DNA of 49,993 bases. Origin: Buttiauxella agrestis ATCC 33320. GTDB taxonomy: Bacteria > Pseudomonadota > Gammaproteobacteria > Enterobacterales > Enterobacteriaceae. The position numbers and the translations under genes are program-made. Positions 34,036 to 47,759 of the stretch are shown piece after piece; positions within the stretch are counted from its first letter, which is position 1, and each line of letters opens with the position of its first letter. The notes under the pieces were generated by a model. It saw only the letters and a list, made by a program, of their open reading frames with translations. It ran no database searches and was not told where the DNA came from. The stretch is taken from the NCBI RefSeq assembly GCF_000735355.1, contig NZ_JMPI01000033.1, positions 1 through 49,993 on the forward strand, written 5' to 3'.

Positions 34036-35334
34036 TCATTTAGTGAGGCGCGTATTTTGCACTAATTCGAGGCATGATGACAAGATGTTGAGACCTTCAT
34101 TAACAATTTCTTTTTCAGCAGTTAACGGAACGAGAAAACGAATCACATTGGCTCGCACTCCGCAAGAAAGCAGCACCAGTCCTTTTTTACCGGCTTCTTT
34201 GACAAGTTCTTGTGTTAACTCTTTATTTGGACGATGGCTGTCACGCTCTTCCACCAGTTCCATGGCAATCATTGCGCCATAACCACGGACATCGCCAATA
34301 CAGTCAAATTGCTCGGCCATTTCGTGTAAACGACGGGTGATTTGCTCACCAATTTCTTGCGCGCGGGCATTGAGATTTTCCTTCTCAATGATATCAGTCA
34401 CCGCCAGTGCGGCAGCAATCGCCACGGGTGAACCTGCATAAGTGCCGCCAAGCCCGCCCGGCATGGCTTTATCAAACAACGATTTCTTACCGACCAGCGC
34501 CGAAAGCGGGAAACCGCCCGCCAGGCTTTTCGCCATCGTGACTAAATCGGGTTCCACTTCACTGTGTTCAATCGCGAAGGTTTTACCGGTACGGCAAAAA
34601 CCGCTCTGAATTTCGTCAGCAATTAATACGATGCCGTGTTTATCGCACAGCGCACGCAGTTGTTTCATAAAGGAAAGCGATGCGGCGTAGAAGCCCCCTT
34701 CCCCTTGTACCGGTTCAATAATAATGGCGGCGACTTCATCGGGTGACACATCGGCGGCAAAAATACCCGCCAGCGAGGCCAGCGCCTGAGTGTCGCTCAC
34801 GCCAAGATATGCCGCTGGATAAGGCGCGTGATAAATACCTGCCGGGAAGGGACCGTAACCTTTTTTATACGGCTGAACTTTACCCGTTAACGCCATTCCC
34901 AGAAGGGTTCGGCCATGGAACGCACCACGAAACGCGATAATAGCCGAGCGCCCGGTGGCGATTCGCGCCACTTTAATCGCATTTTCAACGGCTTCAGCGC
35001 CAGTGGTGAGAAACAGGGTCTGGCACGGTTCGCTTATCGGCACCAGTGTATTCAGCCGTTCGGCAAGCTCGATATAATTGCCGTAAGGCGTGACCTGGAA
35101 ACAAGGATGGGTAAATTTTTCAAGCTGTTGACGCACCGCATCAATCACTGCCGGATGGTTATGCCCGGTATTGAGCACCGCAATACCAGAAGCAAAATCA
35201 ATATAGCGTTTGCCTTCAACATCCCAAATTTCGGCATTTTTCGCTTTTTCGATGTATACCGGCAACGCATTGCCGACTCCCTGAGGAACCGCCTGCTCAC
35301 GCCGTGACTGCCATTGCTGATTGGTTTGCTTCAT
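34036..35334 (-). CDS. gabT: 4-aminobutyrate (GABA) transaminase, GabT/PuuE type
   Basis: A 432-residue PLP-dependent class III aminotransferase. FLTTGAEAVENAIKVARI (about 107-124), FHGRTLLGMALTGKV, IIIEPVQGEGG, LIADEIQSGFCRTGK and the lysine in VTMAKSLAGGFPLSALVG (about 270) form the cofactor site. It resembles both GabT and PuuE of E. coli, so the symbol is provisional. It converts GABA with 2-oxoglutarate to succinate semialdehyde and glutamate. It lies between plaP and yeeY, where E. coli K-12 has no gene. SD AAGGAG is good, but a terminator-like hairpin lies just before it. Confidence 0.9.
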   Translation of the reverse strand: MKQTNQQWQSRREQAVPQGVGNALPVYIEKAKNAEIWDVEGKRYIDFASGIAVLNTGHNHPAVIDAVRQQLEKFTHPCFQVTPYGNYIELAERLNTLVPISEPCQTLFLTTGAEAVENAIKVARIATGRSAIIAFRGAFHGRTLLGMALTGKVQPYKKGYGPFPAGIYHAPYPAAYLGVSDTQALASLAGIFAADVSPDEVAAIIIEPVQGEGGFYAASLSFMKQLRALCDKHGIVLIADEIQSGFCRTGKTFAIEHSEVEPDLVTMAKSLAGGFPLSALVGKKSLFDKAMPGGLGGTYAGSPVAIAAALAVTDIIEKENLNARAQEIGEQITRRLHEMAEQFDCIGDVRGYGAMIAMELVEERDSHRPNKELTQELVKEAGKKGLVLLSCGVRANVIRFLVPLTAEKEIVNEGLNILSSCLELVQNTRLTK

Positions 35335-35351
35335 ACAGACTCCTTGCGCAC

Positions 35352-35378
35352 AAAAAAACTCTGCAAAACAACGCAGAG
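35352..35378 (-). terminator. Terminator or attenuator in the gabT leader
   Basis: On the minus strand CTCTGC-GTTGTTTT-GCAGAG is followed by seven T and then, after GTGCGC, by the gabT Shine-Dalgarno AAGGAG. Only 17 bases separate the T-run from the gabT start, so no promoter fits between them; any gabT transcript must cross this element. Confidence 0.6.
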
Positions 35379-35459
35379 AAGAAAAATAAACGCGAAGACA
35401 CTTTCAGAAGAAATAACGATCCACTATTAACCATAGATGTGACGACAGCGCCCTGCCAC

Positions 35460-36386
35460 TCACCCATTTGTATTATTTTCCGTGGTGCCGTAGACCACGG
35501 CAATCTCCGGACTGCTAACTATCTGCTCGCGCCACCATTCGCTGGCAAGCCCGGCGGTTTGCTCGTTCCAGCCAATCCATACCGGAACAAACGGCACATG
35601 GGAAACCACCCGTTTTTCTACCAATACGCCACTTTCAATAAAGCGTTGCGCCATGTAACGCGGAACATAACCGCAGCCGATGCCGCTGATTTGCAGCTCG
35701 AGTTTAGTTTTGAAATCAAAAACAGTGATCGCATCCTGATCTTCGAGCAAATGCATCGAACGTGACGGTTCCAGACGGGAAGTGTCGCCGACGATCACCG
35801 CGCGACTGCGTTTCACTACACGGCGCGTTAGAGGTTCTTCAATCTCAGCCAGGGGATGATGCGGCGCGACGACAAACACGCTTTCGAGTTGCCCGAGCAA
35901 GGTAAAACCAAAACCGCTCAGTGACGGCGGGTCACTCATTGCGCCAACGATAATATCTGCCCGCCCTTCAGTGAGCGCTTCCCAGGAACCGCCGAGCACG
36001 CCATTGATAAATTTCAGGCGCGTCACGCTGTAACTTTTGTAGAACGCTTCAATTAGCGGCGTCAGCAGCGAAAACGGAAAAGAGTCATCCACACCAATCA
36101 CCAGTTCGTTTTCCCAGCCCTGATGTAGCTTGATAGCCTGCTGTTCGAGTTCACGTACGGAATGCAGCACTTCGCGGCCTTTTTCCAGCAGAAGCTGACC
36201 CGTTCGCGTAAAACGTGCACGGTGCCCTGAACGGTCGAGGATTTGAATGTTGAGATCGTTTTCGAGTTTTTGAACGGTGTAACTGAGCGCGGAAGGCGTT
36301 TTGAAGAGCTTTGTTGCCGCCGCAGCAAAGCTCCCTTCTTTATCGAGGGTATCGAGAATTATCAATACATCCAGCAGTGGTTTCAT
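35460..36386 (-). CDS. yeeY: LysR-family transcriptional regulator YeeY
   Basis: A 308-residue LysR-type regulator. The winged helix-turn-helix is at about 4-60 (DTLDKEGSFAAAATKLFKTPSALSYTVQKLENDL); the effector domain follows from about 92 (ENELVIGVDDSFPFSLLTPLIEAFY). It matches E. coli YeeY through the whole length; ligand and targets are unknown. The order yeeZ (upstream) - yeeY - gabT - plaP, all leftward, raises the possibility that it controls gabT and plaP (inference). Confidence 0.92.
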   Translation of the reverse strand: MKPLLDVLIILDTLDKEGSFAAAATKLFKTPSALSYTVQKLENDLNIQILDRSGHRARFTRTGQLLLEKGREVLHSVRELEQQAIKLHQGWENELVIGVDDSFPFSLLTPLIEAFYKSYSVTRLKFINGVLGGSWEALTEGRADIIVGAMSDPPSLSGFGFTLLGQLESVFVVAPHHPLAEIEEPLTRRVVKRSRAVIVGDTSRLEPSRSMHLLEDQDAITVFDFKTKLELQISGIGCGYVPRYMAQRFIESGVLVEKRVVSHVPFVPVWIGWNEQTAGLASEWWREQIVSSPEIAVVYGTTENNTNG

Positions 36387-36424
36387 ACTCGTTCCCTTCG
36401 GTCACGAGCAATGCCCCACAGCGG

Positions 36425-37252
36425 TTACTGCATGGGCATTACCAGCGGGTTTGGATACTGATATTCAAACCCAAGTTCATTGCAAATACGGCTGCCATCC
36501 ACCAGCTTACCGTGGCCATTTTGCCCTTCCGTTCTGAACACTGGCGCATCAAGGTTCATCTGGCGCGCCATTTGAGTGTAGAACTCAGCACGCGATGGGT
36601 GATCTGGCGCACATAAATTATAGATGTGTCCGCCCTTTGGAGCCTGCAACAACAGCGTAATAGCTGAAATAACATCTTCGAGATGCACGAGGTTGACGCC
36701 ATGCGTGCCGTTTTGCACATCCACTTTCCCTGCCAGGAAGCGCCCAGGATGGCGCTCCGGCCCGACCAGGCCTGCCAGTCGCAGAATATCGACCGAGGTT
36801 CCCGGCAAATCATGCAGCCAGGTTTCAAGTTCTTTAAGCACACGACCACTGGCGGTCACCGGTTCAAGTGGCGAGGTTTCTTTCACGGTGCTTTCGGTCT
36901 CACCGTAAACCGACGTGGAGCTGGTAAAAATGATGCGCGGAATATCATGTGCTAACGCGCTATCAACAATTTCCTGAACCGCTTGCAGATAAAAATCGTC
37001 GCCCTCACCGGTGCGGCGAGCAGGCAGCGTTATGACCAAAGCATCCGCATCAAGCAACGCGTCGAGATCGTCGCTATCGCAAATCAGTTCGGGCGTGAGT
37101 TGCAATTGATAACTGTCAATTCCGCACATTCTTGCGGCTTCGACACCATCAAGGGTGGTTTTACTTCCTGTCACTTGCCAGCCCCGCGCTGACAATGACA
37201 TCGCCAGCGGCATTCCCAACCAGCCTAACCCGACAATCGCAACCTTTTTCAT
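36425..37252 (-). CDS. yeeZ: NAD(P)-binding epimerase/dehydratase-like protein YeeZ
   Basis: A 275-residue atypical short-chain dehydrogenase. MKKVAIVGLGWLGMPLAMSLSARGW is the Rossmann start, TSSTSVYGE the active-site serine/tyrosine region, and DILRLAGLVGPERHPGRFLAG the extended-SDR portion. I start at ATG 37252; the longer frame from 37276 lacks conservation. It agrees closely with E. coli YeeZ. The substrate is unknown. It is upstream of yeeY, divergent from the his operon. Confidence 0.92.
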   Translation of the reverse strand: MKKVAIVGLGWLGMPLAMSLSARGWQVTGSKTTLDGVEAARMCGIDSYQLQLTPELICDSDDLDALLDADALVITLPARRTGEGDDFYLQAVQEIVDSALAHDIPRIIFTSSTSVYGETESTVKETSPLEPVTASGRVLKELETWLHDLPGTSVDILRLAGLVGPERHPGRFLAGKVDVQNGTHGVNLVHLEDVISAITLLLQAPKGGHIYNLCAPDHPSRAEFYTQMARQMNLDAPVFRTEGQNGHGKLVDGSRICNELGFEYQYPNPLVMPMQ

Positions 37253-37449
37253 TTCCTGTCTCCTGGAATGCAGCATATTTCTCTGCGGTTCTTTTTCGCC
37301 CTGCTTTTAGGCTACGCCACGTTAGCGGAACTGACAATTACTGCGGCTAAACAGAATATTAATCCCGGATGAAAAAAGCCCTTGCGCTGAACGCTGCATC
37401 TGGTTTACGTTAAAAGCACATCATGAATAAACATTCATACGAGAATTTT

Positions 37450-37500
37450 ATGACACGCGTTCAAAATACTACCCACCATCATCACCATCATCCTGACTAG
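37450..37500 (+). CDS. hisL: his operon leader peptide HisL
   Basis: The peptide MTRVQNTTHHHHHHPD (16 residues, stop TAG) has six histidine codons in a row. Ribosome stalling there during histidine shortage allows read-through of the attenuator downstream. E. coli and Salmonella HisL have seven histidines after MTRVQFK; here the stretch before them is NTT and one His is missing. Confidence 0.97.
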   Translation: MTRVQNTTHHHHHHPD

Positions 37501-37562
37501 TCTTTCAGGCGATGTGTGCTGGAAGATGAAAAAATCTTCCACTGGTGCATGAACGAGTCAAT

Positions 37563-37598
37563 AAGCCCCCGGAAGATTTCTTCCGGGGGCTTTTTTTT
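37563..37598 (+). terminator. his operon attenuator
   Basis: AAGCCCCCGGAAGA-TT-TCTTCCGGGGGCTT is a perfect 14-bp stem followed by eight T, 62 bases after hisL and before hisG. Confidence 0.95.
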
Positions 37599-37634
37599 GG
37601 ACGTCAGACAAGAATTTATCAGGAGAGATTGCAC

Positions 37635-38534
37635 ATGTTAGACAACAACCGTTTACGCATAGCTATTCAGAAATCAGGCCGTTTGAGCGATGACTCACGC
37701 GAATTGCTCGCTCGCTGTGGCATAAAAATCAACCTGCACACTCAGCGCCTGATTGCGCTGGCAGAAAATATGCCAATCGACATTTTGCGTGTCCGTGATG
37801 ACGATATCCCTGGGCTGATTATGGACGGCGTGGTGGATTTGGGCATTATTGGCGAGAACGTGCTGGAAGAAGAGTTGCTGACTCGCCGCGCTCAGGGCGA
37901 AGATCCTCGTTATTACACGCTGCGTCGTTTAGATTTCGGCGATTGTCGTTTCTCGCTGGCGATTTCTGTTGATGAGCCGTGGGATGGCCCGGCATGCCTC
38001 AACAACAAACGTATCGCCACCTCTTACCCTCACCTGTTAAAGCGCTACCTTGATGGCAAAGGTGTGCAGTTCAAATCTTGCTTGTTGAACGGTTCCGTTG
38101 AAGTTGCCCCGCGTGCCGGTCTGGCTGATGCGATTTGTGACCTGGTTTCTACCGGTGCAACACTTGAAGCCAACGGCCTGCGTGAAGTTGAAGTGATTTA
38201 CCGTTCCAAAGCGTGCCTGATTCAGCGCGATGGCGAAATGCCAGAAGCTAAACAACAGCTTATCGACAAACTGATGACTCGTATTCAGGGCGTGATTCAG
38301 GCGCGTGAATCGAAATACATCATGTTGCATGCGCCAAGTGAACGTCTGGACGAGATTATCTCTCTGCTGCCAGGCGCTGAACGCCCAACTATTCTGCCGC
38401 TCGCGGGCGACCAGCAGCGTGTAGCGATGCATATGGTGAGCAGTGAAACGCTGTTCTGGGAAACCATGGAAAAACTGAAAGCGCTGGGTGCCAGTTCAAT
38501 TCTGGTGTTACCAATTGAGAAAATGATGGAGTAA
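37635..38534 (+). CDS. hisG: ATP phosphoribosyltransferase HisG
   Basis: A 299-residue long-form HisG, first enzyme of histidine synthesis and target of feedback inhibition. [24 protein letters not shown] at the N-terminus, [12 protein letters not shown] and the PRPP loop [14 protein letters not shown] (about 169-182) mark the catalytic domain. The C-terminal regulatory domain ([22 protein letters not shown]) binds histidine. I start at ATG 37635 after AGGAGAG; the frame extends upstream into the attenuator but this is not translated. Confidence 0.98.
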   Translation: MLDNNRLRIAIQKSGRLSDDSRELLARCGIKINLHTQRLIALAENMPIDILRVRDDDIPGLIMDGVVDLGIIGENVLEEELLTRRAQGEDPRYYTLRRLDFGDCRFSLAISVDEPWDGPACLNNKRIATSYPHLLKRYLDGKGVQFKSCLLNGSVEVAPRAGLADAICDLVSTGATLEANGLREVEVIYRSKACLIQRDGEMPEAKQQLIDKLMTRIQGVIQARESKYIMLHAPSERLDEIISLLPGAERPTILPLAGDQQRVAMHMVSSETLFWETMEKLKALGASSILVLPIEKMME

Positions 38535-38538
38535 CACC

Positions 38539-44073
<5,535 letters not shown>

Positions 44074-44080
<7 letters not shown>

Positions 44081-44685
44081 CACAAGAGCAGCAAAACCAA
44101 CTGGACTGGGAAAAAACCGACGGATTGATGCCGGTGATTATTCAACACGCGAAATCTGGTGAAGTGCTGATGCTGGGATATATGAACCCGCAGGCGCTGG
44201 CGCAAACTATCGAAAGCGGAAAAGTCACTTTCTTCTCGCGCACTAAACAACGTTTGTGGACCAAAGGCGAAACCTCAGGCAACTTCCTCAATGTCGTGAA
44301 AATCGCGCCTGATTGCGATAACGACACGCTTCTGGTGCTGGTGAATCCTATCGGCCCGACCTGCCACCTCGGCACCTCAAGCTGCTTTGGCGAAACGCAT
44401 CACGACTGGCACTTCTTGTATCAGCTAGAGGAACTGTTGGCATCGCGCAAAACTGCCGATCCGGAGAGCTCATACACCGCCAAGTTGTATGCGAGTGGCA
44501 CTAAACGCATCGCGCAGAAAGTCGGTGAAGAAGGTGTTGAAACCGCGCTGGCGGCGACAGTGAATGACCGCTTTGAGTTGAAGAATGAAGCATCGGATTT
44601 GGTTTATCACTTGCTGGTGCTGTTGCAGGATCAGGAGCTGGATTTGAGCGCGGTGATTGAGAATTTGCGGGAAAGGCATAGGTAG
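44074..44685 (+). CDS. hisI: Bifunctional phosphoribosyl-AMP cyclohydrolase / phosphoribosyl-ATP pyrophosphatase HisI (HisIE)
   Basis: A 203-residue fusion. The N-terminal cyclohydrolase domain has [38 protein letters not shown] and the zinc cysteines in [12 protein letters not shown]. The C-terminal HisE domain starts about [29 protein letters not shown] with the metal-binding Glu residues, then [12 protein letters not shown]. The start is GTG behind GGAG. It is the last gene of the his operon. Confidence 0.98.
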
Positions 44686-44696
44686 TTTTTCGGAAT

Positions 44697-44727
44697 TAAA
44701 AAAGGCCGCGATTGCGGCCTTTTCTTT
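44697..44727. terminator. his operon terminator, shared with wzzB
   Basis: AAAAAAGGCCGC-GATT-GCGGCCTTTTCTTTT, a perfect hairpin with A- and T-runs on both sides, between convergent hisI and wzzB. Confidence 0.92.
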
Positions 44728-44743
44728 TGATATCGCGACAACG

Positions 44744-45730
44744 CTATACAACAGGTTTGTAATTGCGTAACGCGTTACGACCAAGAACGACACCTGAGCC
44801 AAGAATCAGCCCGACTAACGCTCCGAGGACTAACGTCAGACCCTTTTTAGGACTGTCACGGCGAATCGGTAAACTTGGTTTCATCACATAGCGGAAGGCA
44901 TACGTTGTTTCTGGTTTAGATTTCAATGCGTTAATAGCTAACAAGGTTTGGCGCGCATTGAAATAAGACTCATCCAACGGCAATGGACGCGTCGCTTCAT
45001 TCTTAATGGTAGCTGAAAGCGCATCGCTACCCAGAACGAACAAAGTATCTTCAGACAAAGTTTCCGCCTGCTGAACCAGGGTATTCTTGATATTGGATTG
45101 CTGCGCAACGATCAATGCCTGATTCAAAATCTCCAGACGCTTGTCTTTCTTCTCTTGAGCGATTTTCTCTTTAGTCGCCAAATCTACATTCAGATCCTCG
45201 ACTTTAGAGTTGATGCTTGTTTTCAAGTCATCGTCCAGTTCAGTGACAACCCGTTTATTGATCTGCTGAATATAAGTAGTGAGTGTTTTTTGCGCTTCTG
45301 CCGCACTCGTAGAGACATAACTTACTTTCAGTGGCACTGGTTGACCTTTAACTGACTCTTCGATAGTCAGTTTTTCAGGTTTTTCCTGATTGTCTAACTG
45401 CTCAGATAAAGCTGAAATGGCAGAGTTGAAGCGGCCAAAGAAACGATTTTGTATGTCAACAATCGTTGGAGCGCCAGGGCCATACAAAACATTCATGCCA
45501 TTATTGTAGTTCGCTATCTGCCCTGAATCAGGAAGCGTAACGATAGCTTCAGAGGTCCATTTCTCTTTAGCGACGAATAGATAGATAACAGCAAGAATGA
45601 TAGCAAGAACAGCAAAAGCGATGATGGTGACTTTACCGTTCCACAACTGAACAATGACATCAATTAAATCAATAGATTCCTGAGTGCTGCCCGTGTGGTT
45701 TTTCACCATGTTATGGTTATCTGGATTCAT
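44744..45730 (-). CDS. wzzB: O-antigen chain length determinant WzzB
   Basis: A 328-residue inner-membrane polysaccharide co-polymerase. Two membrane segments frame it: about 33-53 (KVTIIAFAVLAIILAVIYLFV) and about 299-319 (GLTLVLGALVGLILGSGVVLG), the latter preceded by the Wzz proline-rich motif KPSLPIRRDSPKKG. The periplasmic middle is a helical coiled coil (e.g. 168-210). It sets the O-antigen modal length. It lies next to the his operon as in E. coli, but ugd, its usual neighbour on the other side, is absent. Confidence 0.95.
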   Translation of the reverse strand: MNPDNHNMVKNHTGSTQESIDLIDVIVQLWNGKVTIIAFAVLAIILAVIYLFVAKEKWTSEAIVTLPDSGQIANYNNGMNVLYGPGAPTIVDIQNRFFGRFNSAISALSEQLDNQEKPEKLTIEESVKGQPVPLKVSYVSTSAAEAQKTLTTYIQQINKRVVTELDDDLKTSINSKVEDLNVDLATKEKIAQEKKDKRLEILNQALIVAQQSNIKNTLVQQAETLSEDTLFVLGSDALSATIKNEATRPLPLDESYFNARQTLLAINALKSKPETTYAFRYVMKPSLPIRRDSPKKGLTLVLGALVGLILGSGVVLGRNALRNYKPVV

Positions 45731-46108
45731 GTTTACCTTAGGAGAATTAGTTCACAAAATGCGATAGCCCCGCCAGGTAAGTATAATCGGATAAATGGGA
45801 AATTACCTGAGGGTAAAGGAAAATTTTTGTCAGATTAACCCGAAAATAACATTTTAAAATACATTATTTAATACCACTAACGGTTTTCAAACTTAACTGT
45901 TCAATAAACAACCAGAAAATTTTCCAACAAATTTAATTTAAGCGATTTTTCTAATAAATACTTTATATGACTTGATGAAGAATAGTTTATTAAAACTCAT
46001 GAATTAAAACGCTCAGCGCTTTGGAGTCGGTCCTCTCTCGTATTGGTATAAATAATGCCTTCGACAAGTTCGGTATGAAAAATGAGCGAATCAGCAGGAG
46101 ACGAAATT

Positions 46109-46180
46109 ATGAAAATTCATACTACGATTAAAAGTAAAGCCAGTGGGGAATACACTCCACTGGCTTTAAGCTATATTTAA
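46109..46180 (+). CDS. Small hypothetical ORF (23 aa) overlapping the gnd terminator
   Basis: ATG 46109 lies six bases after AGGAGAC, a near-perfect Shine-Dalgarno, and opens a 23-residue frame (begins MKIHTTIKSKASGEY, ends LALSYI, stop TAA). A TATAAA-like box near 46047 could serve as a -10. The coding DNA contains the 11-bp gnd terminator stem, so it may be fortuitous. I do not recognise the peptide. It lies in the wzzB-gnd interval (45731-46195), which is otherwise AT-rich and without genes. Confidence 0.35.
   Translation: MKIHTTIKSKASGEYTPLALSYI
46136..46167 (-). terminator. Terminator of gnd
   Basis: AAAGCCAGTGG (46136-46146) pairs perfectly with CCACTGGCTTT (46157-46167) over a 10-base loop; on the minus strand ACTTTTAAT follows, about 30 bases past the gnd stop. 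Confidence 0.75.
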
Positions 46181-46195
46181 CTTAGAGAACAGTAA

Positions 46196-47608
46196 TTACT
46201 TTTCCATCCACTCAGTATGGAACACGCCTTCTTTATCAGTACGCTTATAGGTATGCGCACCAAAGTAGTCGCGCTGCGCCTGGATCAGGTTAGCAGGCAA
46301 AACTGCTGAACGGTAGCTGTCGTAGTAAGAGATAGCAGCAGAGAAGGTTGGCGTTGGGATACCATTCTGCACAGCATAAGAAACCACATCACGCAGAGCT
46401 TGTTGGTATTCGTCAGCAATTTTCTTGAAGTATGGTGCCAGCAGCAAGTTTGCAATAGCAGGGTTCTCTGCATACGCATCCGTGATTTTCTGCAGGAACT
46501 GAGCGCGGATAATGCAACCTGCGCGGAAAATTTTAGCAATCTCACCGTAGTTGAGATCCCAATTATTCTCTTCAGATGCTGCACGCAGCTGGGAGAAACC
46601 TTGTGCGTAAGAAACAATCTTGCCCAGATACAATGCACGACGCACTTTTTCGGCAAAATCAGTTTTATTGCCAGCAAATGGTTTAGCCTGCGGGCCACTC
46701 AGCACTTTAGAAGCCGCTACACGTTGTTCTTTCAAAGAAGAGATATAACGTGCGAATACAGATTCGGTGATCAGAGACAGTGGTTCACCCAGATCCAGCG
46801 AGCTTTGACTAGTCCACTTGCCTGTACCTTTGTTTGCTGCTTCATCAAGAATCACATCAACCAGATAGTGACCATCTTCATCTTTTTTGGTGAAGATGTC
46901 TTTGGTGATATCGATCAGGTAGCTGCTTAACTCACCTTTGTTCCAGTCGGTGAAGGTTGTTGCCAACTCTTCGTTCGACAGGTTCAGGCCATTTTTGAGC
47001 AGTGAATAGGCTTCAGCGATTAGCTGCATGTCGCCATATTCGATACCGTTGTGAACCATTTTCACATAGTGACCAGCACCATCAGCACCAATATAGGTAA
47101 CGCATGGTTCGCCATCTTCAGCAACAGCAGCGATTTGCTTCAGAATTGGGGCAACCAGTTCGTAAGCTTCTTTCTGACCGCCAGGCATGATAGAAGGACC
47201 TTTCAATGCGCCCTCTTCACCACCAGAAACACCGGTACCGATAAAGTTGAAACCTTCCGCAGAAAGTTCACGGTTACGACGGATGGTATCGTGGTAGAAG
47301 GTATTGCCACCATCGATAAGAATGTCACCCTTATCAAGATAAGGCTTCAAAGAATCAATGGTTTTGTCCGTGGCTTCGCCTGCCTTAACCATTAATAAAA
47401 TGCGACGAGGAGTTTCCAGAGATTCGACGAACTCTTGCACCGTATAGTAAGGAACCAGCTTCTTGCCCGGGTTCTCTGCGATGACTTCTTCAGTTTTATC
47501 GCCAGAACGGTTGAACACGGAAACGGTATAGCCACGGCTTTCGATGTTCAGCGCCAGGTTGCGCCCCATCACTGCCATACCAACGACGCCGATTTGTTGT
47601 TTGGACAT
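46196..47608 (-). CDS. gnd: 6-phosphogluconate dehydrogenase, decarboxylating Gnd
   Basis: A 470-residue enzyme of the oxidative pentose phosphate pathway. [30 protein letters not shown] is the NADP-binding fold, [21 protein letters not shown] the substrate region, and [21 protein letters not shown] (about 183-203) holds the catalytic lysine. It is two residues longer than E. coli Gnd (468). It is the usual boundary gene of enterobacterial O-antigen loci. A good AGGAG precedes the ATG. Confidence 0.97.
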   Translation of the reverse strand: MSKQQIGVVGMAVMGRNLALNIESRGYTVSVFNRSGDKTEEVIAENPGKKLVPYYTVQEFVESLETPRRILLMVKAGEATDKTIDSLKPYLDKGDILIDGGNTFYHDTIRRNRELSAEGFNFIGTGVSGGEEGALKGPSIMPGGQKEAYELVAPILKQIAAVAEDGEPCVTYIGADGAGHYVKMVHNGIEYGDMQLIAEAYSLLKNGLNLSNEELATTFTDWNKGELSSYLIDITKDIFTKKDEDGHYLVDVILDEAANKGTGKWTSQSSLDLGEPLSLITESVFARYISSLKEQRVAASKVLSGPQAKPFAGNKTDFAEKVRRALYLGKIVSYAQGFSQLRAASEENNWDLNYGEIAKIFRAGCIIRAQFLQKITDAYAENPAIANLLLAPYFKKIADEYQQALRDVVSYAVQNGIPTPTFSAAISYYDSYRSAVLPANLIQAQRDYFGAHTYKRTDKEGVFHTEWMEK

Positions 47609-47759
47609 TACAAACTCCTGTCTTTTGGAAGGTTACTACGACTTCAACGCCGTACTAATGTTGTCTTGATGTTAACTCAGGTTCTTTCATGAAGGTAGAG
47701 TTTGATTACAAATCACAGAACTTATATGCTTGTTGGCATATTAAAATGTCATTTATTAA

